From Monocercomonoides exilis (taxonomy: Eukaryota > Preaxostyla > Oxymonadida > Polymastigidae), in NCBI GenBank assembly GCA_001643675.2, contig LSRY02000029.1, forward strand, positions 558,001 to 622,000: a stretch of DNA of 64,000 bases, given 5' to 3'. A program made the position numbers and the translations under genes. The notes under the pieces are model-generated. The model saw nothing but the letters and a program-made list of their open reading frames with translations. It searched no databases and was not told where the DNA came from. Position 1 is the first letter of the stretch. Each line of letters opens with the position of its first letter. Positions 35,601 to 45,289 of the stretch are shown piece by piece.

Positions 35601-38600
35601 ATATCTTCGAAAGTGGAATTTTTGATTGTTAACAAATATGTTCCTGAGGAACTGACGATAAATGCAGAACTTGTCAAATTTGAGTTACGAAATGTGCTGT
35701 TGTTGATTGTTGTGATGTTCCCTGAGTCGACAGATATCAGCCCATTGCTACAAGATGTTGTCATTCCGTTCATATCCAAAGAATTAAAATCTGCAGAGGC
35801 ACTTCCACTGATAGCAACAAATGGTTCATTGTCAAAGTTTAACTTCTGTGCAAGAGGAACTGCAAAGTTGCTGATAGATAATTTTCCGTTAGTGATCTTC
35901 ACAAGGCAATACGAAATAGAAGCTCCCAAAACAGCTGGTATAGCCTCACAGTTGGACATCGACAATACATTGGCATTCGATAGAATAAAGGCACTCCTCC
36001 CATTCAAAGATGCCTCAAGCACAAATTTGATTCTGCTGAAACTTGTCTCCACAGAATTGATCAAAAGCCCTTCATTCTCTTTCACTTGTGATGAGCCAAT
36101 GTTGATGGGTGTGTTGTCTTCTTCAACATCAAATGCATACGATTGACTGTTGAGGAGCGTTTCTTTTCGGAAGGAGAAGGAAGGCAGAAAGCGAATGATT
36201 CTCTTCGCATTGGTAAATCGCGCAGCTGAAGCGCCTTCCACACTCTGGCACGGATAATCGCGATATCCGCAAAGGCGATAGTCTGAATCAGTGGTCTGCC
36301 CCGACACATAAGCAGGAGATGAGAAGTTCCTCAGAAACACAACAAGCGGGATGACTATGTTTTGATCTACGTTCTCCGTCCCGCTCAGTTCATCCAGATC
36401 GGTCGAATCAACAGCAACAGAAGGGTTGAATGCCAGCGTTGCTGTGTTGATAACCTTTGACAAATTTTTGCTTTCAATAAATACTTTTTTCCCTTTCCAT
36501 CCATTGCAATTGGAAAACTGAAGCATTTTGAGCTGGAAATCATCGGCTCCCTCCATAACATGAATATAGATTCCTCCTCCTTTTCTCTTTTTCTGGCTGT
36601 CTGTGGGAACAGTGCATGTGTCGAACAGGCAGTCAGAATCTACTCCAATTTGCGCATTGCTAAGTGCATTCAGCTCCAAATACAGCGCTCCTCCATTTCC
36701 ATCCAAGCACTTGCAGTTCTTCATCGAAACATTTGAAAGAACAAAGCTTTCTTCTGCTTGAACTGCCTTACTGAACACTGAGCCATTGCCTATCTTGCGG
36801 CTAATCATTGATATCTTCACATTGCTCAGAGCAAGATGTGCTTGCTTTTCTGTGGTAAATAGCGATGTGCTCTCAAAAACCACTGATGATATCTCGCAAC
36901 TCTCGAGTCTTGCCTCTCCTTTTGTAAGCAAAAAAAATGGTGCACTAAATGCAGAAGAAGTTGATTCTGCCTTTAACGAGCACTCGTTCAGCACAAGCAC
37001 AGAATACTCGTTGTTCTCAGAAAATATGCATTTATCTGGGGAAGATGTCGAGCTGTGAATAATCTGCATTCCGCGCATGTCCAACGATCCACCAAGAAGA
37101 GTGCAAAATGCGCCACTTGATGGATTCGTGAAGATTTTAACACTTGAAGAAGAAGTGTTCTTTTCAATGGTCATATGTTGGAACCCAACAGAAAATGAGG
37201 ATTCAGAATACTCTCCTGAATATAGCTTGACTGTCTTGTGATATGAGTTTATCCACTGACAGCATGAAAAGCAAACTGTGTGGCATTCGTTTGAAACATC
37301 TCCACATCCATCAATATCTCCTGATGTTCGCTCAGGATTCACATAAATAACATTTCCAGATGGATTTGGAAGGAAAGCATTTCGCTCTTCTCCGCTTGAA
37401 CAACTTCGAAATCCACTGGTGCACATCCATACTCTGTTTTGGTTGCTTTGTGAAAAGCAAAGCTGAAAGCACGATGAGTTTGTGAGATTAAAATAATGAT
37501 CTGTGAATGCAATATCTGTTCCTTTGGGTGCAGTATTGTTAATAAAAAAACTATACCTAAAAGAAACTGGGTTAACAGACCCGCTGATATCTCTCATAAC
37601 AAAAATAGCTCCTCCAACATTAACAGCTGAATTTGAATCACAAAGCCAATCAATTGCAATAAATGATGAAAAAGTTTGATATAATGCGATTGCTCCGGCT
37701 TCACCAATTCTGCTTTTGCTTTTTATCATTTTCAAACTTGTACAACACACAGGAGATGACGATCCAGCAATTAAACCCACTCCACGATAAGCACCTTCAC
37801 ATTCTGTTGAATTCATATCGGTAACAGTTACAGAACTAAATAAGTTTTCAATTCGCATGACTCCTTCTTGAGCAATTGCATTGCATTTTTCCGCAGTACA
37901 ATTCTGAATCAAAAGAGGTCCAACGTCAGTCATGTGAATAACACCTCCATAGCCATTGGGATGAGTATTGTTGCATCTGTCAAAGAAGCAATTTTTAATC
38001 GTGAATGATTTCGTGTTGGAAGCACAAATTGTTCCTCCTTTTGGTTGAGACGTTTCAACGTTGAATGTCGTTTGTTCAATAACAACATCCCCGTCGGAGC
38101 TACTGAAAACTTGTCTGTTTTGTTCGGTTACTGTACAAGCTAAAAACGAAGAATTGAGACAGAAAAACGATGATGTGTAACCTCCAATTGTGAGTACAGA
38201 GCAAAAGGGATTTTCAACTCCCAAAAAATTGCACCCAAAAACAATGCTCTCTTTCGATTTCAAATAAAGCTGATGCTCTTTATCAGTAGTTTGGAGATGG
38301 CTGATATTTTTGAAAAAGCAATCAGAAGTTTGAACGCAATCGAAATCTCCCGAGGCAAGAAGAGGATTGCTCATTTGAACAACAATTGAAGAAAATGATG
38401 ATGATTGTACAATCAGTGAACTCTCATTCCACAAATTCACCATGCTGTTTGACGCAATGTTTTTGTGTGAAAAAAACGAAAGCGACAGATTAACAAATTC
38501 AAGAGCGCTGCACGAAGAATATATTGGCTCTTTTGAATATTCCCTCAAATGAATAATACATCTGTATATTCTGCACTTTGAACCATGCTGCACATTAAAA

Positions 38601-38908
38601 AGTGCATTTCCCCCTTTTCCATGCAAGCATAATTGTGAAACGGATAGTGAAGAATTAATAACTTGGTTAATAGATGAAATAACTCCTATGCCAACGAGCA
38701 GCGTAGAATTCCAAGCAGTTGAAGATGTAGAAAATATTTTAAAGAAAAATTTTTCCGTGTTGCAGGAGTCTTCTATTGACTCTCTGCTTTGAGAAATTGA
38801 AAATGGAGAATATTTAATAATTTCGTCTTTCAGCAATTTATCGTGAATGTTGCACCATTCTTTCCTTGCCTCAAAAAATGTTAATAATAGTATCAAATAG
38901 ATTTTCAT
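26678..38908 (-). CDS. Giant beta-helix surface protein with C-terminal pseudokinase, copy 2 (complete, 4076 aa)
   Basis: One uninterrupted 12.2-kb frame from ATG at 38908 to TGA at 26678-26680. The N-terminus MKIYLILLLTFFEARKEW is a signal peptide. Eight modules of about 310-405 residues follow, marked by CG....PC-type motifs near 37300, 36270, 35075, 33855, 32670, 31585, 30650 and 29485, with many GNG/GGG turns and Cys-Ser strands of a right-handed beta-helix like bacterial polymorphic outer-membrane proteins. The transmembrane segment AVICVIFVVLFVIVLVGFIV lies near residue 3635. The cytoplasmic end is kinase-like (CLRWKAPELLMNKN, SIGMMLWECLTLQIPFG), with LTNLSPHIVL where the HRD loop should be, and no N-lobe. 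Type I orientation at the cell surface is inferred; adhesion or sensing is possible. The last five modules keep the register of copy 1, and the final 80 residues differ strongly from it. Confidence 0.92.
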   Translation of the reverse strand: MKIYLILLLTFFEARKEWCNIHDKLLKDEIIKYSPFSISQSRESIEDSCNTEKFFFKIFSTSSTAWNSTLLVGIGVISSINQVINSSLSVSQLCLHGKGGNALFNVQHGSKCRIYRCIIHLREYSKEPIYSSCSALEFVNLSLSFFSHKNIASNSMVNLWNESSLIVQSSSFSSIVVQMSNPLLASGDFDCVQTSDCFFKNISHLQTTDKEHQLYLKSKESIVFGCNFLGVENPFCSVLTIGGYTSSFFCLNSSFLACTVTEQNRQVFSSSDGDVVIEQTTFNVETSQPKGGTICASNTKSFTIKNCFFDRCNNTHPNGYGGVIHMTDVGPLLIQNCTAEKCNAIAQEGVMRIENLFSSVTVTDMNSTECEGAYRGVGLIAGSSSPVCCTSLKMIKSKSRIGEAGAIALYQTFSSFIAIDWLCDSNSAVNVGGAIFVMRDISGSVNPVSFRYSFFINNTAPKGTDIAFTDHYFNLTNSSCFQLCFSQSNQNRVWMCTSGFRSCSSGEERNAFLPNPSGNVIYVNPERTSGDIDGCGDVSNECHTVCFSCCQWINSYHKTVKLYSGEYSESSFSVGFQHMTIEKNTSSSSVKIFTNPSSGAFCTLLGGSLDMRGMQIIHSSTSSPDKCIFSENNEYSVLVLNECSLKAESTSSAFSAPFFLLTKGEARLESCEISSVVFESTSLFTTEKQAHLALSNVKISMISRKIGNGSVFSKAVQAEESFVLSNVSMKNCKCLDGNGGALYLELNALSNAQIGVDSDCLFDTCTVPTDSQKKRKGGGIYIHVMEGADDFQLKMLQFSNCNGWKGKKVFIESKNLSKVINTATLAFNPSVAVDSTDLDELSGTENVDQNIVIPLVVFLRNFSSPAYVSGQTTDSDYRLCGYRDYPCQSVEGASAARFTNAKRIIRFLPSFSFRKETLLNSQSYAFDVEEDNTPINIGSSQVKENEGLLINSVETSFSRIKFVLEASLNGRSAFILSNANVLSMSNCEAIPAVLGASISYCLVKITNGKLSISNFAVPLAQKLNFDNEPFVAISGSASADFNSLDMNGMTTSCSNGLISVDSGNITTINNSTFRNSNLTSSAFIVSSSGTYLLTIKNSTFEDIKRTTGNGSCVNLNGRNSYASSFTASNCTFTRCKVTENGKGGGAIATHLNSQTALILELSTFTSCQAPKPNLGSSGKGGAIQIIFDEANAKFVLSKSLSFISNTAEHGDDVFACSLHLEWCVISTTFQFFNQEAPFSLESCAGIDSQWPNVIIPLVFYLLPRKAGVYVSKEGNDVSVCGFAEYACKTIEFSMFQSEDSVQLIILPNYEFEEVVSLSSANEILIEGKALETKMKMIGTQSSTANAMITVSQTSTFRYLDFYLQPSIPSLQSSVFLECSANVMLHLEDCSALTEQGEEKCSFGFLVVAEGSFAMTRFTINSIGFQSVEVIKVHNEGSGSIDSCTWTNVTSAVDTGIISYSSAGTLNIRNTTINQSASSCCSFVEDKHGKSLVVENNTLSGIIKNEGNGSVIKAEIGESESLELNDISVDCCSSVSGCGGGVFISTSSSAKVRIGKEGTTTSFARCSAKGTLPECGFGGGIFLKHADCLADLVLAAMSFGTEGDGTSNEAEGGGSNVFVEGYNLDKIITNQSFKFDINKESTAEFGKLCSFEDGNISYAIPLVVFLLTFEPPAIVGGSFGFDYRMCGVSIYPCATIPFAISKRFPAPDSSGASIRLTADFSFKSAILFNTQPTEVIAEQIGAVFDVRSDGVGEGAGLLFSSVNVKFSEIVFGLPCSFEEPSRTSLFLCSSATLTIDRCEFQNSSSSAVEYRIIYVTNGKVELNGCSINELAMGNAEIIALDGSNAECAIEGIETSILSKEGDGALILVARGKKLNIENSSIENVTLPNSNHISINSLSNGFLKNITFGNLTRTNGDGAVISGGIGSNEELEVENCLFSRCSCYSARTIGGCVLMDVEEGGVFRFERNKVEFCIVSSGDGFGGGLFLTFASSHIDYSMRNNTFENNGAFRGKDAYVVCEEPGALIVLMYWNGSVSEEAAPERFWVRSPFESIDGGSTMIDFLFPPQTSFVFVDGAVSAVENCGPKRNPCASVELGFQKMDSSHSIIQLEGNTPIDAIVNRHGISLTVQSNTTTKAMIFGRNGKFELVEGTRSTTLTFSKLCFVLPSSPNPSPEMSSLVEVSIGQCSFLDCTFEQGSSSNSNPSKWIASGEGGVVHFASCTLGGIPFQSGGIASIEGASLSLESCSFSSVSSDAPNGLIVGRDNCDITLKNTEFVNCETRNGHAMEIICPKSVHVSGACTFDGCSSIKGDGGILNCILEAEGSLIVNKTSIVTCEVNQINGRGGGIYFDLKGSTNNYLFSGITFSRNEAFEGKDMFVRCADLNASIIPSLFDFEYFGEDERPKVDLKGRDETHFMSASADLLYFLVKFSSSTISVGSAGIDFIGCGKAETPCHSLWRGVNNLEASSESQTCSVEVMDEVLISECFAFELAELQIGFSSSAALRSFAKLIVSQTASGSNPSIFSSRNSLTFSLVEFHLPSLFTSGQSALFSSTDGYLTLNSTFLCSNTTVLEYILLLSKGGTVQLLNVSISSVTFSSCPIALSSYVTLENCCFRNINTPSSIGGGAVSANLERSDLLRVKNCETELCKCSIKNGKGGFLYADCSKSTATAPLRFEGEMTFERNDAQLGKNIFIASTELNSSVTLTAFAFSFESMKEDSNAFVGIEGESEELDLFRYLVSYHAASIFLSEDGEDVMRCGSTDDPCRTFWKGMQQIDEEEIVKVIIINRTTPVANTFNLSSFTIRSSSLDEDEDYKSILSFREKSGEMSDPFLRCEGELSLKLITLVIESSFNNSASELILCENGALSFEKCSFETEGISSGKREILCNFVTCIKGKLLLAEVSMESASIGKSSIAIGSVTCIANNFTCTFVNISDGSIFEFVESIEMGKGMNSDEKSKFLMNESVITSVTRADNGASVIDCQRDRDISIDVSGTTLSDCKAVESQKGGVAFIKLPEEGSFSVLNSTMIRCCCSNEGKGGAFYIDATGSGSLHFLFQSATFTGNTAKVGNDIYVSCHNISEQINETQFKFDLREGIYVRQNAIYGMDKTDHREDTNLLDFITIYQADTIIVSSLHENRGRNDRQCGTYALPCLSLDYAIAHVTADFESHVVVDGASVIESEIGLDNVLLSSRSRYVGNVTIHSIATGLTDAVVTTLNAVSIMNLCFSFEADFLCPHSTFISPQSGIVELTNCSFSSAASLPLRSLFDFSKGNGSINSCIFNSLILRSSVIEASASCSVMISFCQFGTINSGGTLINCEKCRDLLMMHTSFANNSLSLSSANVPSLLAGISIGNLTLSNCSFIGKKHTLEKGILAVVSQCPEVLLDLCTFNGCNDFEMKNERSSKTEELCNWNGSLIDMQKSRVVMKDTTIANSSDGGASVEGGSVVIEKGEFVGNNPWIVGYTSARRNIVCREMGEVNVMSVKGGDGQEKNGSLWMLNEGCTLSGIVEERKASLFVPTLESVAVEEEGAELKVTFKGQLLLPCNLSFRVVAAIRSEALVVRYEFESEGFVSEDEAWGKIPSKSIREAEEEAEVSASILFGEKEAPSSTEAIILKNKSEPQSKGDNIVAEGGKEEKSSWAVICVIFVVLFVIVLVGFIVFVVRWRKWKEEAQKYKEIVEDTVKKDPKAFEMVTMEMSPEEQWRRAEREAEKKNDERMKKRVYENSLGHSESSEHLLSESGSTEYILGRDSDKIPDWALEKEEEETRKQTPSPSISSTSTTSTTDSDSTFVRGEDMCPTTSSMSNLVDAMACSSPHEKLIVDLRDSLFMLLHGKNEKKEMAIGSLKEREMTTAQILFWVANLALHSFDEMDNPLSSLTNLSPHIVLFSEHMVICIVMHSDLLSDDDSDSTSISSSTVVTSASDDDEEDSLPSSAFEDEDYYKKECLRWKAPELLMNKNMGATKQSVAFSIGMMLWECLTLQIPFGDYEAVTAGDKITKGERPNASAIRKSVFFEAVKVCLSGEASARPTLVELKRLFIQHFPKGAAMLTISDAIDFEDESEEKENSKVSLLLVSGSEEVDKREN
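27001..28480 (-). repeat. Near-identical tract shared in inverted orientation with 6164-7646
   Basis: This is the partner of the tract in copy 1. The proteins are identical for about 265 residues from SSTEAIILK to DEMDNPL, including the membrane segment, and synonymous sites also match almost throughout. Divergence rises abruptly beyond 27001, towards the C-terminus, and more gradually beyond 28480. Confidence 0.85.
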
Positions 38909-39433
38909 TATGTTACAAAAACAACAGTTTACGAAGGTCTTTTTGGATTCTTCTTTTGATCATGCCCATTTTAATATTAATAAGAATTTGTCTTTCAGAT
39001 AGAAAACACATTATTTCATGTTTTCTTTAAATTTGATTAAAATTCATAATGTTTAAAAGTCAATAATTAAGAATTACAAGAAGTTTTATATTTTTGGTTG
39101 TTGAATACACTTTTTGGTTTGTCGTAACTTTTATAACAACAGTTTTTTTTATCAAATTCTTTATTTCGCAGGGAGATACTTGGATAATAGACTTTCATTT
39201 CTATTCTGAAAATAGTTTAAATAATATTTTCAGTAAATCTCCAAAAATTCTTTGTGCTTTCAATAATTTTTTCACAAAAGAAAAGTAGGACTGTAATTAG
39301 TATGATGATATCACTCGAAGTGCAGAAAAAATAAACGGAAAAATCATATAAAATAAAGCATGTTTGTAAAGTCAAATAAGTTTTTATTTTTGAAAGGATT
39401 ATTTGGGAGGGAAAAAATAATATCTTATAAAAG
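38909..39433. other. Spacer between copy 2 and the acidic protein gene
   Basis: AT-rich 5' flank of copy 2 and 3' flank of the gene ending at 39434. A 64-codon plus-strand frame at 39094-39288 has no recognisable features. Confidence 0.5.
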
Positions 39434-41143
39434 CTAAATTCTTCCTTGTGTCACTTTGTGCATAATTAAAGATATAACTCTCACATCTCTTTTGAGTGCA
39501 TTTGCCTGAATAAGAGGAAGTTGCTCTTTTTTCTTCCCAAGAGGCAATCTTGTCTTGACCATTTCTTCGTTAAAGGCTGCTTCATCAATTGAATGCAGCC
39601 GAAGCACCCTCCTCAAAGCAATGTCTTCCACTTGCACTTCACATCCATCTATCATCCACTCCCAATCAGCTATTGCCTCTTTCGCTTCTTCCGCTTCCTT
39701 TGCTTTCTCTTCTGATGCCTCTTTCTCTTCTTCTATTAGTTCTTTCTTCTCTTCTTCTTCTTCTTCTTCTTCGGTTTTAAAGACTCCATCAGGAAGATTT
39801 GAATATAAATCATTTTGTTCCACAACTTCAACTTCGTCTGCACTTTCATTGTCAAGTTTGTCAATCTCATCATCCTTCTTATCTGATGCATCGTCAGATA
39901 GCAGACTGCCTTTGCTCATTTTAGATGATTCATCTTTTGGCATCACATTGGACGAATCAGCACTAATTTCATTGTTCTTCAATGTTTTCATTTTGGCTTT
40001 GCCTTCTTCTTCTTTATCATCATCATCATCATCATCATCAAAGTCATCTTCTTCAATTCGCATCCTTTTTTTTCGTGGAAAGGCGCTCTTTGCTTCAGAA
40101 AGATATCTCTTTTTCTTTGTGCCCTTTTCATACTCACTTAACTCCATCGGTTTAACTTCATTTTGTTCTATTTCATCAGAATCCTTTTCGAATTTCTCTT
40201 CCATTTTTCTTTCATTTGCCCGCTCTTCTTCTTCTTCTTCTTCTTCTTCTTCAAGCAATTCGATTTCTGGATCAGCAGCATCTCCTTTGCAGCAATCACT
40301 TTCTGCTTCTTCTTCTGCTTCTTCTTCTGAAGTTCCAGTTTGTTTGTCTATTTCATCGTTTTCATCTTTCGTTTTATCTTCACTACAGACAGTCTCATTT
40401 TTCTGTTCAATATCATCTTCAGAATTAATTGAGTCCAAATCAGAGTCTGAGTCTGAGTCTTCACCAGCGTTGTTCAATTTCCACAAAGGAAGTTGATCAT
40501 CATCGTCTTCTCCATCAGACGCACATTCTTCTGCATCTTCCTCTTCCTTTCCTTCTTCGTCTTCGTCTTCTCTTATTTGTCCAATTGGAGGTGAAAAAAT
40601 TCCGTTATATGTGGCTTCTGTTACTGTTCCGAATTGCTCATCTTCCTTTTGTGAAATGCTTTGAATCTCGTCTCTGTTGAAATTACATTTGTTGTTGTGC
40701 TCTTCATTTGCTAAGACTTCAAAATCCTGTCTATCTTCTTTATGTTTTTCCATGTCAACTTCTTCCATTTCATCCAAAAGATTCATATCTTCCAGTGAAA
40801 CCTCCTTTTTCATGTTTTCACTGCCTTCCTCTTCTTCTTTCTTGGATTCTTCTTTTTCCATAATCCTTGCAGACAACGGCGATACAAACATGAGTGGAGA
40901 GCGAGGTGAGAGCACATTGCTGACACGCGATGACTGAGAGAACAGCGCAGGCTGAGTGTAACCTGAGTGAGAGTCTGTCTGTGACTGGGAAAGGATGGAC
41001 GAAACAGAACGAGAAGAGCGAAGAGTCTTCATCTTCGACTTTGAAGCATACAGTTCGTATCTCTGGGAGCTTGTCTCTCTCACATCTTCGCCCACAATCG
41101 ACTTTGAAGTTGCTCGGTTAAAAGTTGATTGGTTTCCTTTCAT
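39434..41143 (-). CDS. Acidic low-complexity, probably nuclear protein (569 aa)
   Basis: A single-exon frame from ATG at 41143 to TAG at 39434. The first 90 residues are Ser/Arg-rich (SSRSVSSILSQSQTDSHSGY), and the centre is dominated by Glu/Asp runs with a KKKR-type basic patch (FPRKKRMRI). The last 80 residues are the only globular-looking part: IADWEWMIDGCEVQVEDIAL, then RRVLRLHSIDEAAFNEEMVK and VISLIMHKVTQGRI. Acidic runs with a nuclear-localisation-like patch suggest a chromatin or nucleolar role, but I do not recognise the family. It lies head-to-tail 157 bp downstream of the RAD54B-like gene. Much of the frame is repeat-prone sequence, so its length may vary between strains. Confidence 0.7.
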   Translation of the reverse strand: MKGNQSTFNRATSKSIVGEDVRETSSQRYELYASKSKMKTLRSSRSVSSILSQSQTDSHSGYTQPALFSQSSRVSNVLSPRSPLMFVSPLSARIMEKEESKKEEEEGSENMKKEVSLEDMNLLDEMEEVDMEKHKEDRQDFEVLANEEHNNKCNFNRDEIQSISQKEDEQFGTVTEATYNGIFSPPIGQIREDEDEEGKEEEDAEECASDGEDDDDQLPLWKLNNAGEDSDSDSDLDSINSEDDIEQKNETVCSEDKTKDENDEIDKQTGTSEEEAEEEAESDCCKGDAADPEIELLEEEEEEEEEERANERKMEEKFEKDSDEIEQNEVKPMELSEYEKGTKKKRYLSEAKSAFPRKKRMRIEEDDFDDDDDDDDKEEEGKAKMKTLKNNEISADSSNVMPKDESSKMSKGSLLSDDASDKKDDEIDKLDNESADEVEVVEQNDLYSNLPDGVFKTEEEEEEEEKKELIEEEKEASEEKAKEAEEAKEAIADWEWMIDGCEVQVEDIALRRVLRLHSIDEAAFNEEMVKTRLPLGKKKEQLPLIQANALKRDVRVISLIMHKVTQGRI

Positions 41144-41300
41144 CTGTTAGCGTTTGCATTCAACATAAAATAAAATTGACAATAAAGAAAAAAAAATTAG
41201 TTACGAAATAATAAAACTGCTTCAAAAGTTATGTTGATAAAAATGAATAACAAATTATTTTTAACTCTTTCTTTTCATTCTAAGTTCTTTTCCATGTGTC

Positions 41301-44300
41301 TCATACCAGAATATCCATCGTATCGCTCCTTGTATCAATGCGAAGCTGAAAGAGCTTTCTCAAATCTTCCTTTGAGAAGTGCTTGACAGTCGATGCAGAC
41401 AGATTCCCGCTTCCAACAGACGAAGAAAACTGACCCAAACTTTCTCTCTTTTTCGCTCCGTCCATCATCACATCTTCGCTCAGGCCAATCTTCATCAGCT
41501 GGCGCTGGAGGATCTTCTCTTCGATTGTGCCTGTTGTGATGAGGCGATAAATGTGCACCACTTTCTTCTGCCCGTGCCGATGCACACGCGCCATCGTCTG
41601 CTGGTCGGTTGATGGATTCCAATCAGGCTCAAAGAGAACTATGCGATTTGCTGCCATCAGATTGAGCCCAACTCCGCCAGCTTTGGCAGACAAGAGAAAC
41701 AGAACTTGACATTTGCAGAAATAATCGCAATAAAAGAGCAAAAGCAATGAAGAGCTTTTATTTTTTTTTTCATTGAAATTATTATTACACACATATTTTA
41801 CTTCCTGGTTGTGTGAATTTGCTTATGGCTTCTTGTCGCTTTTTTTCTGAAGTGTTTCCGTCTAACCGCACAAATGAGTACTTTCTCTTCAGACAAAGTG
41901 CAGATATATAATCAAGCATCTATAAAGAATAAGCACGATGATGAATAAAAATTATTAATTAAAAAATACACAAAAAGAAGAAATCATGAAATAAATAAAA
42001 GATAATAAAAAAAAAATTTTTTTTGAGATCTTTTGAAATGAAATATCTTTGTAATTGAGCAAACTCTAGTAAACATTGACGAAATAACAACTTTGTCATC
42101 TGGATACATTTGATGTATTTCGTGTAGCAAGCAATCTAACACCACAAGTTTGGCTTCATTTTGAAAAAAGAAGAAAATTAATGAACGAAAATTATCCGAA
42201 TTCCATGAAATATCAAAAGAATATATACACATTAAACATTTAATAAAAAAGGTATTATTTAAAGCACACAGGAATAAGTGATGTTTGAGGGATCTATTTG
42301 TTTCATTTCCTCTTCACTCACAGTTGATCGAAAGAGTGCTGTGTATGGATGCACTTTGACTCCATCATCTTGGCTTTCGTTTTCTGCCTCTGAATATTCT
42401 TCTTCTTCGCTTCCATTTTCATCGTCATCTTCACCTTCTTCATTCTCAAGCCTGCTTTTCATTCCAGGTTTCTTTGCTCCTTTTTGATTTGCTCCTCCCT
42501 TCGGACTGATTCCTATCTTTCCTTTCTCTGTGCTTGCACTTGTCTTGCTGAATCTTGACTGACAGCTCGAACTTCCTTGCTTTCCATATGAAATTCTAAT
42601 CGGCTTTTTCTTTTTTGAATTTTTGGCTTTTTCTTCTGCTTTTTTGAGATTCAGCTCATTTTGATCCACTGCCACAAGCCCTGGATGGTTTGAGAGGAAT
42701 CTAAGATACACAATCAGCAGCAATGCAGATGCCGTTGAGGAAAAAGCTTCACCCACTTTCATCGTCAGCACACGACGATATAACTCCTGCTGGACAGAAG
42801 ACGGAATGCAATAGATAATGTTTTCGTCTGAAAAGGCAATAATTTTTTTTTGACAAATTGAAATATTGAAATCGAAGTGAATAAGAAGCACACGTTTTGG
42901 TGGAAGCGAGATGACTTCCTTCGTTCTGCGCAGAATGAAACTGGATGTTCTCTTGGCTAATTCTTCCCTCAGATCAGCTGCTCTTTCGCGATCCTTCTTC
43001 GACGAGTTCTTTTCTTGAGCCAAAGTGATTGGCCGAGCAAAGACATGCTTGAAGACTTGATACTGTCCCAATGATTCTGGATTCACAAAGTCGCACATCG
43101 ACCAAAACTCGTCTGAAAATTGTGCATTTCGCGGTTCATCGTCAAAAGCATTGCATTTAAAATAATCACGGAATATTTCGGAATTATAAATGAAAGAAAT
43201 ATTAATATATATTTAAACAAAGTAATTCGAGTTAAGAGAGTTTCATCGTAACACAAAATAACAATTAGTGATATACCTAAATTGTTCTGAATTGGAGTGC
43301 CTGTGAGGATTATCCTCCGTCTTGTGTGGAGAATCTCCAAAGATTCAACAGTTTTCGTTTGGCGGTTTTTCAGCCGATGTCCCTCGTCACAGACAAGAAG
43401 TCCCACTTTTGCTTTTGCCAGCTTATTTGCATACTTTCTGAGTGACTCGTAGCTGATCACAATCACATCCAGCATCGATCCTTCGATGAAACGTGTCAAA
43501 ATGCTGTTTGAGACAGATCCGTTTCCGCAATTGGAAATGTAGCCGACTCTTATTCTGTTTGAGCCAAGCCATTGCTTAAATTCATTTTTCCAAGTCTGAA
43601 TGGAACATTGAAAACAAATAAAGAGGAAAGAAATACAGTAAAATGTTTGAATTAAACTTCATTGAAATTAGTAAAATAATAAAACTTTCCACGTAAAGAG
43701 TGGAAGTCATAAGTGCAATTCATGCAAACACAAGTCATTCATACCGAAATGAGTGAAAGTGGGCAAACAACCACTGCTTTCCGAACTAATGGCCCTCCTA
43801 ATGCACTTTGCTTCAGCGCAGTCCAAATCAATGAAATTGCCTGCATCGTCTTTCCGAGTCCCATTTCATCTGCCAGAATGCATCCTCCGTAGCCAACCCA
43901 TCCTCCTTCATCTCCGCCTGTGATGCACTTGTACATAAACTTCACTCCTTCCACCTGATGCGGCTCAAGAACATTGGCAAGAACTGAAAGTTTTGCATTT
44001 AAATTGAAGGTTTCGTGATTATTCACAAAAGATAAAATTTTTTCGTTTATAAAATAAATATTTCCGAATTTTGATCAAAAAAATAATGCAAATAAGTCAA
44101 ACCTGGATCAATCACAACAGACACAAGTTTTCTATTAAAGGCATCTTCTTCTGGATGTCCCTCATTCACAACAATTGCTCCCTTGGCATTCGGATCAAAA
44201 AGTGGTTGAGCATTTTTCTGTGTGTTCATAATTCCTTTGCCATGAAGCATCAAAGAAGCTGAAAACGATAAATAGTTCGAGAAATAAAGACATGATTTCA

Positions 44301-45289
44301 TATTTATCAAAATCAACAAACTTTGCTTACTTGCTTTCATCGGAAGTCTGCTTATTAATGAATTTCCTTTTGTACTGGATTTTTCTGATTCGGAATCTTC
44401 ATTTTTATTAGAAGAAATTTTATATTTTGAAACAAGACCCTTTATCTTTCCCAAGTTCGACACAACATCAGTTGGTAACAAAGGCTGACTTATTCCAAAT
44501 TCAGAACTTGTCAGGAAAGCTCTTCCACTTTTCACTTCTTCAATGGAAAGTGGTGAAAGAAACTTTTTTCGTAACAAAAATGAAATATAAAAGTGTTAAA
44601 GCTCGTATATTAGAATCGCCAACCTCTAATTCTTTTTGTTGTACACGAAGCGTGCTTCCAGGTGTAAATTTCTCTGGGTTCTCGCAAATTATCTGCTTTG
44701 CAACAACTTTTCCTTCTAAATCATATAATGAATAAGTTTTCTTTTCAATTGTCAAAATTCCATCTTCGTAGACTTTATGCTTTTTGTTGGACACTTTCGT
44801 GAACATAACACGAAAGCAGTATTCCTTTGAGTATTTTTCTTCCTCGTCAACTTTTTTCTTCAAGATTTGTTCTCGATATGACAACTGTTTATCAGGCACA
44901 TCTGTCAATGCATGTAATTGTTCGCTTTTTGTTGAAGGGGATGTAATGGAAGCAATTTTGACTTCTGAATGAGATGATATTTTTGAAGAAAGACCGATTC
45001 TTCGCACAGACGGTAATGTGTGCAAAGAATTCTTTATAAGTGGCTTTGTGGCATCAGATAAATTATCATCATTAACATTTTCATGCTCTTCGTCAACTTT
45101 TTTAACGCTAATTGGAATCTTTTGTTCGTCTAATTCTGAAGAAATTTTCGAATTAGGTAATTCACTGTTATTTTGAAGTGTTTGAGGTTTTGCAAATGGA
45201 GGAACAAAAGGTTTTTTTAAAAGTCCAATTTGTATCTTTCCATTACTTAATCCACTTTTGATAGACCTTATTGCCCCCGTTCGAAGCAT
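41301..45289 (-). CDS. RAD54B: SNF2-family DNA translocase, RAD54B/Rdh54 type (10 exons, 1002 aa)
   Basis: Double-strand DNA translocase that works with Rad51/Dmc1 in homologous recombination. Exons are 45289-44624, 44562-44322, 44258-44103, 43983-43745, 43595-43277, 43112-42894, 42827-42270, 42153-42065, 41919-41802 and 41704-41301, totalling 1003 codons. The N-terminal domain KEYCFRVMFTKVSNKKHKVY, then YSLYDLEGKVVAKQI, matches the RAD54B-specific region and separates it from RAD54. Core motifs: VSVVIDP then LANVLEPHQVEGVKFMYKC, I DEMGLGKT, II DEGH, III LTGTPIQN, V SAKAGGVGLNL, VI QQTMARVHRHGQ. An acidic, lysine-rich insert of about 100 residues splits the two lobes (about 42300-42640). The donor of exon 2 could also be the GTAAGC nine bases earlier. 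Confidence 0.9.
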
